Shown here: in pieces, positions 48,477 through 62,041 of the stretch
Layout of the letters: each line of letters starts with the position of its first letter
How positions within the stretch are numbered: position 1 is the first letter of the stretch
Assembly (NCBI GenBank): GCA_020466095.1
Contig: CM035808.1
Coordinates: forward strand, 24,903,796 to 24,967,795
DNA from: Chlorops oryzae
Taxonomy: Eukaryota; Arthropoda; Insecta; Diptera; Chloropidae
Direction of reading: 5' to 3'
DNA: 64,000 nucleotides
Notes under the pieces: generated by a model
The model's database searches: none
What the model saw: the letters and a program-made list of their open reading frames with translations, nothing else
What the model was told of the DNA's origin: nothing
Made by a program: the position numbers and the translations under genes

Positions 48477-51400
48477 ATTTTCTACGAAATAGTCGACGAT
48501 ACAATAAGCGAACCACTCATAATATCCTTTGAAAAGCATCAAAGTGTAGGGAATGAAAAATATATTTTTTATTGAGAAAAATGAGAAAAATACAATTTTT
48601 TTTTTTTAAGTATAATGATTGAAATCGAGAGAAAACGTTTCGTCATACATACGAAAAAAAGTTAATCTCGTACTTTTCATATTTCCAATCCAATAAGGAT
48701 TTTTTTGAGCAGCAGTGCATGATTCATAAAAACTCAAATGACATTTCTTTCTTCGATTTTTCATGTGAAACGCAAGACAACAACATACAATGTGCTTATT
48801 TTATGCACATAGAAGGAAGAGCGAGAGGGAGAGAGAGAGAGGTAAAACAATGATTTGAACCAAACTAAACAAGCAAAAAAAGCTTCTAACGTTGTTTGTC
48901 ATAGCAACAATATAAACAGTTTCTTTCTTGATAGTTTGTTTATCAGGAAATCCACTTTTTCTTGATGGATGCAATACAATACAGGCGGTAGTAAATTTTT
49001 ATCTTTTCTAAAAGGAAGTACTCGAACAGTACATTCAATATAAAAACGGGCAATAGAAATCTAGAACATTACTAGTTTTTTCTTATTTTTATTTGTATTT
49101 TATTTCTTTCCACGGAAATTTGTCCTTTTGAAATATATATTTTTCTCTGTGAATCGTTGAGGTAAAAGAGCATTCTTAAAAAAGGAAATAGAGCTCATAT
49201 ATTTCGAAGAAATTTCATTTCAAAAATGCATGAATGACCTCGAAAATAAGGAAATTTTTATAAAAACAAAAACAAAAAACAAGTCCCTTTAAATTGTATA
49301 CTGATTTGAATTAATCTTAGTTGTATTAAGTCCAAGGACTTCTTTGTAAACATAAACATTACGTTTTTCTTCAGTCCCAGTACCTCTCACCCTAATCTCC
49401 CTCAAGTAAATCTCTTAAATTTGGTTTACTGACAGGAATTTACACAGGAAGACTTTGACTAAAGCAAACAATGGAATTTAGCTTACCATAGTACCATAGA
49501 TGCGGTCTTTGTTTAGTTATTGTTTTAGTTTAAAGAAAAAGTAAACAGCAAAGAAATTCAAAGGAACTTTCTTCGAAAAAATTTTTGAAAAGGTTGAAAG
49601 GCGAAATTGAAAAATATTTATAATCCTGTTGTTAACAGGCGTAAGACGAAGAAACGAAAATCTCTTAAAGTTCTTTTGGGTTCCTTCTTTAGAAAATGTT
49701 CATCGATTTTTAATCTAAAATGACCTTTTATAAAACAGCCCTCGTTCTCTCCTCTTGGTATTAAATTACAGTTCGTTATTCTCAAAAACATTGGGCTTAA
49801 AGTAGTATGATTTGCAAGGGTTTGAATTGATCGAATTTTCTCGCAAATTATTAAATTTGTAATTCTCATACCACTAAAGGTGGAGGAAATTTAAAAAAAA
49901 ATTTTTTTGTCACCGTAAAAGGCGTAAAAATAAACAAGAGGCGATTGTTTGCATAGATAAATCCCATGACTCTATATCTTCAGGCAATCATGAAAAATAA
50001 AATGAAATTCGATCAAAACGAGGTCGAATGAAAATTCAATCCTGAGTTGGGAAATCTGAGTTTCTTTGTTGTTTTTGTCTTTTCGAATCCAAGTACATAT
50101 ATCCATTATGATGAGCATCAACGAAATGTGTGGACAAATATTATTCCTAAAAGCACTCGATTAAATTCAATATTTCGTTTTAAATTTATTGAAAACATTT
50201 TCATGCTTTCATTTCTATTTGATATCGTCAATCGTTTTTTGTTTGTTTTTTGTTTCCTTCAAGACAAATACGCAGAAAGCCTAAACCCATTTGTTTGCAC
50301 GTTTGAGCCGCCACCGAAATGTAGTGAAAGGGAAAACCCGGACCGTCATTAATTTTAAAGTAGGTCGTCTGTCGCTTCAGAGTATTGCCGCTATTTTGAG
50401 ATTGCGTGTCCCTGAGACTGGAAAGCTCACTGAAAGGGGTCCTGTGTGTGTCTGTGTGTATAAGTTTAGAATGACTCCTGATAGTTTTGATAAAATCGTT
50501 TAGAAACGTCAGAGCAATGTCAATTTATAAACTGGCAGACATTTTTCTTTAGCAATGAGAATCAGACCAAGCGACTGTGTTTCCGGAATTGTTATTTAGG
50601 ATACCGTGTCCTCATAGAAGATTCACAGAGACTTCGCACCAAAACTCTTCATAGCTGATCGTTTTCTCATGTATGCGAGGATGATTACAAGCGTGCATGA
50701 ATCTCTGAGCATCGCTATCTGTAAGTGCTGGTTTTTAAAACCCAGCTTTTGAGGAAATTAAACTTCAAGGACGTGATGAATGGACTGTCTCTCACTAATG
50801 AGCCGGCACGCTGCCGCAACTCTTTATGGATTTCATCGTAATTTCGAAACCTTAGGAAGTTCGTCATTAGGAAAAAAGTTAGGGAACCTCTGTTTTATAC
50901 AAAAGAGATAAATATGAAAGGGTTCGGTACTGTTTAATATTCTTATCGTGTTGTAAAGTTCGCTCTCAAATCAAAAATAAAATCGTGGCTTTTTCAAATT
51001 AATTAAGATTTTCCCCCTCTTTAGTCTGGCCGCAAAACAATGAAATGGAAGCATAAGGACAAAACAATTTTTACTTATATTATTCATTATAAATGCATGG
51101 CAAACTATTTGTTTTTATGTTCAAATTCAAAATTAATATTAAATTCCCATTTCGGCCTTTCGCATTCGGTTGGGTAGAAATGAATTATCATTTATAAATG
51201 CCATGCATTCAATTTTTTCGTCGCTATCGTACGCATTCTTATTATAAGTCACTCCAATAAATCAAAATTAAAGGACTTTGCTATTGAAGCTTATACTTGA
51301 GAAGAAAAAAAAAAACCCAAAATCAAATCGAATTGTTCTTAAAGCTTTAAAGCAAAGGGCTTATTAATATCAATTATCCGCAGACAAAGATAACAGCCAG

Positions 51401-52239
51401 CCAGCCAGCCATTTTGTTCTTGCTCATTCATGTGCGTACAAATTGTAACGTGGAAATAAAAATGGCTTCCATTATACGATTACGTTCGTAGAGTTCATTG
51501 AAAGGCATGTGACTTAAATTTTTTTTTATTTTTTATTTTTTGTCAAGCAAAGGGTGAAAACGTCGCACTTAGAAAACAATAGCGCTGCGACTTTATAGTT
51601 TCAGTTCCACATTTGAAAAGCGTTTTTACTGCAGTAGGATGCATAAGTATAATCAAAACAGTCATAAAACGCATAGCTGAGTTCATTTTCAATTGCGAAA
51701 CTTTCCGTTTGCGAAACGAAAACCATTACAAACATAAGTTCAGAAGTGGCAAAACTCATAATAAAGCCTTAGGCTGCGAACACACCGGATCAAACCCGTT
51801 TTCTTTCTTACTCAAAGTCGTTTCGTTTTTACTGCTCCGATCGGTTCGCCCTCCTAAGGTGCAATGTACTGTTTTTTTTTTCGGTTTCGGTTTGGTTTGG
51901 TCTGGTCTCGTGTGTTCCCAGCCTTAATTGTAATGCCACCTTGCAGTTCATGACATTTTCTCTTTTGTTTTAATATCACAAAGGAAAAGTTCACGTTCCG
52001 GCGAATTATGGATTTAAGTGATAAGAAAAAGTTTTGACTTCCAAGAACTCAAGAAGAAGAATACGCTGTTCCATGCAGTGACGCATCAATCCTATAAAGG
52101 CCCAAATTTTATGTCATGCTTTAAAAAAGGGAGCTCCGACCAATTGGATTGAAAGCACCTGTCCCAAAAAATATCACTGTATGTTAAAGGTCGTAGTCTT
52201 CAACTCGGCTTAAGAGTTTCGAAAGTTTCAATTCTTCAA
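48477..52239. other. gene-free DNA downstream of the RING gene
   Basis: No canonical AATAAA lies close after the stop codon of the RING gene. A GA-rich patch lies at 48815-48840 and a CAGC-type tract at 51398-51412. A short frame near 50460-50500 has a vaguely Harbinger-like peptide but no support. Nothing else is recognised. Confidence 0.5.
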
Positions 52240-52487
52240 GTGGCTCTGGGATAGCGTAGGGGATGCGTGCTATGCTCTTGATCCCAGGGTCCGAGGTTCG
52301 ATTCCCGGCACAGACGAAACGGAGTGTAATGTTCCAAGCCTAGCACTGGTTTTTCAAAAATCGCATGTTGGGGGCACACTACATAAAAAGACATACTACA
52401 CCCACACAAACACAAGAAAACCTCCTTGGTATCACAATGGGCCGATTAACGACCTAAGTGGCAGCCACTTCAACCTACCTACCTACC
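52240..52487 (+). mobile_element. tRNA-derived SINE, copy 2
   Basis: The 248-bp element is flanked by a perfect 13-bp duplication, TTCAATTCTTCAA (52227-52239 and 52488-52500). It has A-box-like TAGCGTAGGGG (52252-52262) and an exact B box GGTTCGATTCC (52295-52305). CTCTTGATCCCAGGGTC resembles tRNA-Lys(CTT). The body matches copy 1 almost base for base, and the tail is ACCT repeated about four times. The T-arm and anticodon stem no longer pair fully, so it is not a tRNA gene. Confidence 0.92.
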
Positions 52488-52500
52488 TTCAATTCTTCAA

Positions 52501-55500
52501 TACATTCTTTCAGTCTTAATGCCAGTTTAACTCAATAAAATATCTTTGCTTCGTTGGAAGTTTTCCAAAATGTTCATATAGAATTAATAAACCTGGTTAA
52601 AACTTCCCTGAATACTATCATTTGCAAACTTAAACCTTGGTTGAAGACTATGAGCCTTAAAGTAATTCTTAGAATAATATGGAAAATCGATTTTCACATG
52701 GCTTAGCACTACAAAAAGTAATTCAATAAAGTACCTATTTCTTGAATTCGATCCTCGCACATACAAATGTGTCTCCGATTCAAATGAAACCCCCCACGCC
52801 TATGGCATTTTGAACAGCGGAATCAGAGACTGCATGCGGTGTTTCAATAAACAATCATACTCAATCAACGCACAAAAAGCGAGTCTTTTTCGCTCAAACG
52901 GTCAAACATGCCTCAATGCTTATTATGTTCATTCATTTTTACGCAAAGCATAATATTGGTTGTATGTCTACTTCGGTAAGAAACGCACATACCGCATTCG
53001 AACCGATCATTTCAAGTGTCAATGGAATGTTCGGACTGTGAATGGTCGAAGCTCGTTGGAACACTACTCCGTTTTTTGCGGTGGTCAGTTTGGTGGCATA
53101 ATCGATTGTGCATGAAAACTTTCCATCAAGCACAAATCAAGAAAAATGTGATCGTTGCAGCTCTCTGAGCGGAATCGTACAGTTTTCTGCCCGAAATTAT
53201 ATGGAAAAAATTTCAATTTTTATAAGCGCATACATTATTTTTAGAATTTCTTCAAATTGCCCATAAATTTGAATGTCTTTGGAACTAAGAAACAAATCAC
53301 AATAATCGATCAATTCACATCAAAAAGTTTTAATTTTTATTTTTATTTTTAGATTACTTCAAAATAGGAATCGAAAGAGAGAAATATGAACATTACACAC
53401 ACTCATTTGGTTTAAATATTTCCACCATCATTTTGATTTTCTTTGCTTTTCAAGTCCTTTTTCGGGTGCGTTAATACAATAAAGGAAACTTTATTAATCC
53501 AAATTTACGCAAGCTTGAAGCAGAACTAATTCCAACTTTGAGTAATAATATGAATAATTACTAATTTGTGTCGAATCTTGGGTAAAATTAAGTGCTACTC
53601 GCAAAAGAGCCGCAGTCGGATTTAGTAGACAACAAAAAACAACACAAAGGACGATAAAATGAAAGGAGAAAAAATACGAATTTTCCCATTGGCACTGGTG
53701 CCGCACGGCATTCACAACATGAGGTAAATACTGTTAAAGTCGTTAAAAGGACATAATATGATGAAACGAGGCCAATGTAAATTCGGCAGTGTATGATCAA
53801 CGTGACGCATGCACCGCCACAATGCGATACAACGCAGCACCGCACAGCACAGCATAGATGCCTGCCAACGAAAATAATTCAGTCAACACCGACAAAGACA
53901 ACAGAAGACGAAGCGAAGAGTCGAGAGAAATATCCATTAAAGCGGCTAAAAGCATTGTGTTAGATAAGAATTCGGGCCAAAAGAAAAATCAACACAAAAT
54001 GAGCGAGAAAAAATCCATTTAGTTAATTGTAAACGAAGACGAAACACAATTTTTGGGATATTCTTGTTTGTTCGTTCGCTCGTTCGGTCGGTCGTTCGTT
54101 CGTTTGTTTGTCGGTTTATTTGTTTGTATATTTGATGCTTCGGTTAGCATAAAACTGTATTTGCGTTGGAAGTCGAGGGAATGCGATAAACGGAAGTGCG
54201 AATGCGAGGATGTCAACTACACTAAACAGATTTTCCACTGTTGCTTTCATTGCTGTTCATTTGGTGGATCTGTGATTTTTCTTCGCCTCTCTTCTTTTCT
54301 AATTCCATTTTGTTTTGTTATTCAATTCTGGTCTTCCAAGCAATTATTCTGGTTTGCGCATTTTAAGATATATAAATTGCGGAAAATTGCATTCGTAAGC
54401 GAAGAAAAATGAAAAGTTTTATTTTTATTTCGGTTTGTATTTTTTTTTATAAGTTTTATCACTTTGGTTAGACACTCTAAGCTTAATGTCATGTTTTTAT
54501 ATTTTTGATACCCATATTTTGTACATAAAAAGTTTCCTTATTAATAGCGTGAAACTTTATTGCCTTTAATGCTGAGTCTCACCATCGTATACGCAACGAA
54601 ACAGTTTGTATGAGAATAAAAATGCTCATACGACAAGCTCTACCTAAAAATTATTATACGTATTCTATGTTAATCATATTCAATCTTCGTAATTTCTGAA
54701 TTTCAAACTGCATTCACTCACTAATAAATTATCACAGATCTTCTCTTTCAACGCTTCTCTTGAAAAAGTTGTTAAATACTTAACAAGCATAAAGGCGAAA
54801 GTTCAAATAGATCCACTCGTAGATGCCCCAAAGAAGTCCTCGTATCTGCATGGTGATAACCACTTATACTTAAGCATGCCATGTACTTTAAGTATCTGCA
54901 TGAGTGCATGCAATATGTTAGGACTAAAGGGCTATAAGATCAAGTTAATATAATTAAAAAAAAAAATTATAAGCATGAAAAACTTGAAGCGTGTCATGTG
55001 CGTAGAGACACAGGCTTGAAATGTTAAGCCTTAATAAGTAACCGTACTTTAAGAACTCATCTTGAATGTGGCAGCAGAATGTGTGTATGTGACAACTTTT
55101 GAACACTTTGAGCTTTCAAGAAGCTCTGACGAGCTCCGCCGCTTATGAAAACATTTGTTTTTTTTACTTTTTCGAAATCAATGGGAAACGCTTGTGAAGC
55201 AAAAATCCTAATTTGACGGAAGAAAGGACACGATTCACGGTTAAAGTAATAAATATAATTGCCCCGTTGAGCGATTTTTAATTGGAAAAAAAATAATAAT
55301 AAAATAAAAAAGAAAAAATAGAGCATAATTCTCGTGCACTGTCAGCAAAACAGTGACCTTAAGAGTAGTTTGACGATTAATTGAAAATAAAAGTTAATTA
55401 TATATATTGAAACAATAAAAATATATTTTTCCGTAATTTATTAAACGACAAATGAGATAAAAAAACAATTTGCTGTGTTGATTGTACACAAAAAAAAAAG

Positions 55501-58500
55501 AAGCTCATCGTTTCCAAGTATTTTGAAACAGTATTGCATTAACCTTGTCATTTTCATTGAATTGTTTTATCATTAAAATATTCTTTATTTCTCATTAAAA
55601 GGTTCATTTGAACGTGAAACTAATCTCGGAAACTTATATGAATTCTATTTTTACATAGCTTTTATAACTGGTTATTATGGTACTTTAGCCTGTCTCCAAC
55701 GGAAATTGAACGTTCTTATGAGTGTGGAATAAACAAGGAAACAAAAATGTGGATTGTTATTTTGATTATAACAGCAATCGACCATAGAAACGTGAGTTTG
55801 AGTTACAGTATTGTTCTCACTAAGCACGCTCATGAACCTTGTATAAGAATTGGGGACACTTCTAGGGAATTTCGGTCCAGCAAGTAGTCAACTAAAGAGC
55901 GCCATGTCTTTATCTTATTCTGTCTCAGGCGATACTATTCCCGTACATAATGATCGTCCGACTTCGAATTTTTTTTTTTTTTTTTCAGGAATAAAAAAGG
56001 AAAAAAAGGTATTTTTAATTCACTTGAATAATTTTTTTAAATATTTTATGCTTTGCGGTAAAGTTTTTCGAACCAAACCAAGGCGAAAACAAAGTCGCTT
56101 TAACGATATAATATAAGAATACGATTTATATGACTACAAAATACAAAAACATCCATAAATTTAATTTTAAATTAGAATTTCATTTTTATGCCTTAAGATA
56201 TTTATGCAAAGAGGACACTGTAAGCGAAATGTCACGTAGTTCCCGTTAACTTATTTCTCGATTAAAATAATAAATCAAACTTGAGGCATTTCCGGACAGT
56301 TTTTTCTATTTTCCGGACAGTTTTTTCTCAGGCTTTAAGTTAAGCGTTTGACATAACAAATGATCTCATAGTCGACACCTTTAATATACCCATAACTGGT
56401 ATTTTGACATATTATTTTAACTTGATGATTTAAGAAAAAATAAATAGAAAAAAACGAGAAAAAAGAAAACGGCACCATTCTAATTCCTAAGAGCAGCTTT
56501 TAAAGCAATCAAAAATTCAATCAATCATCACAGCAAAAATTAACCAGACTGGAATAGAAAATCCAAAAAGTGATTTATGACTCTTTCCTCTTGTATCATA
56601 AATCAAATGCGAAAATTGTTGCAACGAAAGAAATTAATATAATTCCCAAATGTGTTGGCAATATTTCGAATCCATTGGAGACTGATGTTTTGGGATATAT
56701 ATCGAGGTCAATCGAACACCTTCATTTGATGGCATTGGCAATCAATTTTTTTAACTCAATAAAGTCTCATTAAACCAAATGAATGGCCAAAGTTGATAAA
56801 TTTTGCGACATTTGCGGCAGGATGATGCGGCCCAAAATAAGTCCCTCTTTTATGCTAAATCCTATTGACTTTATTCTTTTATCTTCACATAAATTTTATT
56901 TAAAGTAAATAATGACTTACTATAATAAATGTTTTTTAGCTGTATTTCGATATGGTGGAACTTCGCCCGTAGTTAGGAAAAAAGAATTCGATAATTGATG
57001 TAGAGGAGCTTTTTTTTTTAAAAAAAAAATGCAAATTCTTAATACCAAGGCTAAGCAAAAGGAAACTCCAGAGCAAAAGCGAAACAAATTTTTATCAAAA
57101 ATTGCAATGAGATTAAAAATTCGAATTCACTTGTTACACGTCGAGCTGAAGGCGCAACAGTGTCGAGGCTTTTGTTTTATTATTCAATACGCCCCCATTT
57201 GCGTATGTATGCGTTACTCAGTATGCCAAGGCACATATTTTGCACGACTCGATTACAATGTATGTACATAAATTGTGAAGACATCGGAATAAAACTTAAG
57301 CACACAATCATTGCAACAATCCAAATGCAAACACAAACAAAAGCAGAAACAGAAACAGACACAGAAGGAGCAACAGAATCGCACAGGACCAAGTCACGAA
57401 TTCGCATGTTTCACATGTTGCTGCGAAGCACTTAAGCGCGAATCGTTTTGCTTTATCTTGCACAATGGCTGTAATGATGCTGCTAATAGAACTGATACGA
57501 CTACATGCTGAATAAACATTTAACGCATTAAAATCATATTTCTTATCATATCAAGTGCTGCTCTATTTAACTTACGTTCACTTTATCGTTGAAAATGAAA
57601 ATCCCATTTAATTTTTAACGCATTATCACTTCGAAAGACGGAAGAACACACTCGCTGACTGAATGACTGAATGAATGAATGAACGAACGACTGACTGACT
57701 GGGTGGATGTCTGGCGCGTGATTCGCGAGCAAAAGCAACACAATTAACGTGATTAGCTTATAATCGCTATCAATTCGAGCGGAACGGAACAGCACACTCG
57801 TGCACAATGTGCTCCTTTTGCGCTGCGGAGGATGTGCGAATCAATACACGTGAAGGTGCGAATTTTGCGAATTAAAATTTTGAGTGAACGTTACGTTTCA
57901 ACGCGTCACAAGATACTTGAATTTTAAATTATTTAATTTGAATTTTTCTTTAAAATTCTGAAAATCTTCGAAACTCATTTTCGTTAATTTTTATACAATA
58001 TTTTTTTTTCTTTCGTTCTATTCACTCATATTTCATTAAGTTTTTTTCAGCAATTTATCAATTTTTTTTTTTTTTTTTACTTTTTTTCTGAAAGTTTTAT
58101 TGTTTAATCATCCAACGCAGCGTGTTATTATCACTTTTCATTTAACCATAAGACGCAATGAACTTTCCGTAAACGCGTGCTAGCACGTCCAAATTGAAAC
58201 ACCAACTAATTGTAAGGATATCTCGATACAATTCTTGTATCCTTTATTTTTTTTTTTTTTTTGCTTTCATATCATACGAAGCTACCACAATTGCAAAAGT
58301 CTTGCGCACTAATACACTCGAAGGCATTAAGTGTGCTGTTAACATAACAGTGCGATAACATTTTCGAAGTCACAACATTTTCAACGTTAGCAATCGTCTA
58401 ACAAGAAGAAGGTAGAAGGTATTCTTTTGGCATACTTTTTGGAACGTTGACTTCATAACACAATTTTCCAGACAACTTGGCGCTTATTTATCCTTAGTTA

Positions 58501-59589
58501 TTCCAGTGCTTTAAGTTTGTTTTGATTATTCTCTTGCTTGTATGTACATTCCAGACGATGAGACGTGCTGCTTTGCCGGCTAGTTTGCGCTCAAACATTT
58601 CACTTTTTCAATTTGTGAACATAAACACAGCAAATTGCTGAGTTTAAACTTTAAAGTTTGATTCGAAAAGTTGAAAGAGTACGAAGAAAAAGTGGGAAAA
58701 ATTAATGGCTCTGACATTATCCTTCGCTTAGTTAATGTTTCTATTTTTTAAATCTTGAATGTTTATGCTTCTAAATAAGGCAAGAAAAAGAAATTAAAAA
58801 GGACATTAAATGCTGGATTCGGAAATCATTAAGAGAAAAATAAAAAATCACAAATCGTTAAAGTTTTTCAATTATTTCTGGACAAAAAAACTCTCAAAAA
58901 TATGCAACTTTTTTTATTTAAATTTTATTTCATTACTACTTAAACCACCACTCCCCCATTTGCGCGTTATTCTAGACGAGACACTGTTAATTTTTTTTTT
59001 TTTAAGTCTGTTTTAAGCCTCTTAAACGGCTCACTTGCTTGTCAAATTGATTTCCATCGCTCCTTTTGAACCTTTTCGATTTGAAATTTTCAAAACATGT
59101 AAATGTCGCCCATTCCAACCTTCGATTGGAATTGATGTTCTTTTAGTTTAAATTAAAAAATAATAGGTTATGCTCTGCTCTGAGATTATCATGCTTAAAA
59201 TACCTAAGATACTTAAGAAAACAATTGAACCGTGGAGAACCTCTCAATATGGGCCAGGAATGAACAGGATATGAATAGAATACATACAAAAATATGACCA
59301 GGTCATCAAGAAATACGACTTTATCATGCCCCTTCGATAATATTATATATCGCAGGCTTTCTGTATACATAAACATTTCTTATCTGAAAGGTTGATTTAT
59401 CTTCAGAAAGAAGTTTCTGTTTATTATTTATATGAATTCCAATAAAGAGGATCGAAGTCTTACAGTTTAAATATATCCTTTTACGCTCAGTTCATAAAGG
59501 ATTTCGAAAAATAAGCTGTTTGGGTCTCTATGTCATTCGTACGTATTTACGTAGGAATTGCTTTGTTGGTCATCCTTAAGAGCCTACTT
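52501..59589. other. gene-free DNA
   Basis: No recognisable gene. It holds GTTC-type tetranucleotides at 54066-54125, a direct repeat of TTTCCGGACAGTTTTTTCT at 56289-56330, and GAAT/GACT tetranucleotides at 57657-57702. The stretch at 57700-57900 is GC-richer and could be a promoter or leader exon, but nothing proves it. Confidence 0.5.
54066..54125 (+). repeat. (GTTC)n-type tetranucleotide repeat
   Basis: About 60 bp of GTTC/GTTT/GGTC tetramers. It gives spurious Phe/Val/Arg and Asn/Lys/Thr-rich frames on the two strands. Confidence 0.85.
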
Positions 59590-59739
59590 CAGTGAAACCG
59601 CTAATATGCGGACAATCACGGTGATGAACTTTTGGCCCGCATATGAGGGTAAAGTTCGTAGCAGAATAAGCACAGCAAGTGGAGATACAAAAAAAAGTGG
59701 CCACATATGAGGATTGTCCGCAGCTGAGAGGTTTCGCTG
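59590..59739. mobile_element. 150-bp pogo-like MITE
   Basis: The left end CAGTGAAACCGCT and right end (complement CAGCGAAACCTCT) are inverted repeats that pair on to TATGCGGACAATC and GCTGCGGACAATC. CAGTnnAACCTC-type ends are typical of pogo/Tigger-like Tc1/mariner elements. TA follows the right end; the left flank is TT, probably mutated. No coding frame. Confidence 0.75.
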
Positions 59740-59741
59740 TA

Positions 59742-61892
59742 TACCATATACGTTTATACGTATATGCTTGTGCGTATAATACAAACAAAGCATAGAGCAA
59801 TTTTTTTTGTATATTAGTATCACGCTTTACGGACTATATCACCCTTATTTGCTTTCTATTTCGATTGTTAGAAGAAGGGCATGGAGAGTTCTTAAGTCGC
59901 AATGTTCTTTATGATTCCATTAAATAGCAACCATGACAAAGAAAGAAAAAGCAAATAAGTTTTCAGACAACAACAAAAACGAAACAACAAAATAAATAAA
60001 TAAAAGAAGGCAATAAAAAATCCTTGAAGTTTTGCTGAATACAGTGCAGAGTCATTGAGGTGGCTTTTGAATAGATATTTCACCTGATTTGTCACGTTTA
60101 CCGTCGACTAGTTAACTAACTGTGGTAACTAAAAAAAAAAAAAAAAAAAAATACGTTTTTCCTGATATTCGAGAAGATTGTTACCTTTGCAAGAAGCGCA
60201 GAAAATATTTTCATCTTATACACATATTTACATATTTCTTTTACACTAAATCGAAATCTCTCCTCATTTTTATTTTCTCGATTGCTGAAATTCCTGAAGA
60301 ATAATATTTCTAAGCAGCTTGAAGCTTGAAGTAATCTTTTAAGAAATAGAAACATTTTTCATATTGTCAATGCGATATTTTAGCAATTTTGCAACACGAC
60401 GTTGAAGATTTCGTCTGCCATGTTCAATAAATCAGGGAAATCGCGTTCACATATCACTGTAATCCGCATCGATAATATTTGCAATTGAAGAATTTTGAAA
60501 AGAGCAAATTCGATTTAAGCTCTTCAGGCATATCGAGCAGAAGGAAGTGCCGACGTTGAAAGAGCCTTGGCTGCACATGTCTCTGGTCTATTCCCGAATG
60601 AATGTGCGGAGTATGTACTTTAATATTCGGAAAGTACTTTAAATGAAATTGGAATTTTCGAATTTATTCGCTAGAGCATCGTGGTAGTCACGCAGATGGC
60701 CCATGTCGTTAGGGGTGAGGGGTCTTTATATTCAAATGAAGTACTCTGGGTCTGGGTCACGGAAGAAGACTTCTCAATATTTACAGTATTTTATCAATGT
60801 ATCGGGCTCGACTCATTCGTATTAGCAAATGGTATAGTAGAAGCTCAGTCCAAAGAAGATAAGCTTCCCATCTTTTAAAGAATTTCAAAATTCACTCCCA
60901 CTGAACCACAAGAAGTCTATGCTTAGAGCAGTTACGTGTATGAATGCTTTTCGGACGACGTTTCACTGTGTTTAAGAAGTAATGCTATATTGTTGCCGCT
61001 AATCGCAGACCTGTTCAACTCATAGTAGTTGGAGTTACCAGTGGAGAGCTACAAATAAATTATATTCATTAAATAAAATGCCCCAAACTCAAGTACTTAC
61101 GCTCCATGAAGCAGATTAAAGGGGGCACCATGCCAAAAAAAAAAGTCTTTGATGAGCCCGCTTAATCATTTTCTTCGAGGTGCGCACTTGAGACTGGGAA
61201 TCTCCGTTACATGATATACAATTTACAAGATATGTATGTAAGCAAAATTTTTCGACATTGATTTTGTAAAAACTGTGAAAAGTACAACACAATTTCCCTT
61301 CCTTCTTCCTGTTCACCACTCTTTTCATTTCCTCGAAGTTTTGTCGATTCGTTCGATGTCGTCCACATCGATTTCTGCCATCTTACGTTTTTGTAATTTT
61401 CTTGGGCATCACACAAAAAATTATCTTCAGATGTCGATGTCCATCGACGACTATCTCGAAAGAGAGAATTGCGTGCCTTGCGATAGAGAATGCAGGAAGA
61501 GTTAATTAAGTTAAGTAAGCTGTTTCCTAACATCCGGAGTCAATAACTTTGCTTTTTAAGTGTCCCTCAAGAACGACTTCCGCTTTTATGTTATTGGAGA
61601 TGTGTACTTTTTCTATTCATTCTAATTTTTTTTTTTTTTCAATTCTTCTATGGATAATTTTTCCTAATTCATTAAGGGTTTCCTTAGTGTTTTGCTTTGC
61701 TTACTAAAATGTAATGTTAAGAACTATCGTTTCCAAAATTTTCGCTTTGAATATTATTTGAGTTTGATGATTTTTCTGTTCCTTTTTTTTTTTAGTAATC
61801 AAAAAGTAAGAATCAATTCTAAAAGGCGTGCTCCGGCTTTGTTATTTTTATTTTCATAGTTGTAGATCAAAAACTATCGAAATAATAGAAGT
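59742..61892. other. gene-free DNA
   Basis: A 21-base A run lies at 60130-60150. Open frames of 60-108 codons near 61207-61533 overlap on both strands and match no family I know. Confidence 0.5.
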
Positions 61893-62041
61893 AGAAGTAT
61901 TTTCTGAGAAAAGCAATACCTCAAATCTGGCATCCACCTTCTGCTTTTCCTGTTTTCCTTGTGAACGAAGATGAATTTTTGTAATTAAATCCGCATTTCT
62001 TGACCATAATTTTTTCTCGAAGGCTAGAGTCTTTTCGGAAA
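61893..62041 (-). repeat. diverged, inverted copy of part of the 495-bp satellite unit
   Basis: On the minus strand, TCTAGCCTTCGAGAAAAAAT, AAAAATTC, CAGGAAAA and CAGAAGGTGGATGCC occur in the same order and spacing as in the satellite units at 1270-5584, across about 148 bp. The peptide QEKQKVDA is retained in frame, while a one-base insertion upstream shifts the SSLREK part to another frame. It shows that the satellite derives from a dispersed sequence and is not only a local array. Confidence 0.85.

Noticed and set aside
50291..50503. Possible PIF/Harbinger transposase remnant (FRMTPDSFDKIV peptide)
   Set aside because: Only about a dozen residues are suggestive, with no catalytic motifs or TIRs nearby; chance similarity is likely.
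52240..52310. Functional tRNA-Lys gene
   Set aside because: The A and B boxes are good, but the T-stem and anticodon stem pair only about three of five positions and no acceptor stem is evident. The flanking duplications show a SINE.
57700..57900. Possible distal Dop2R promoter or 5' UTR exon
   Set aside because: Only a modest rise in GC and CpG content; without transcripts nothing ties it to the receptor.
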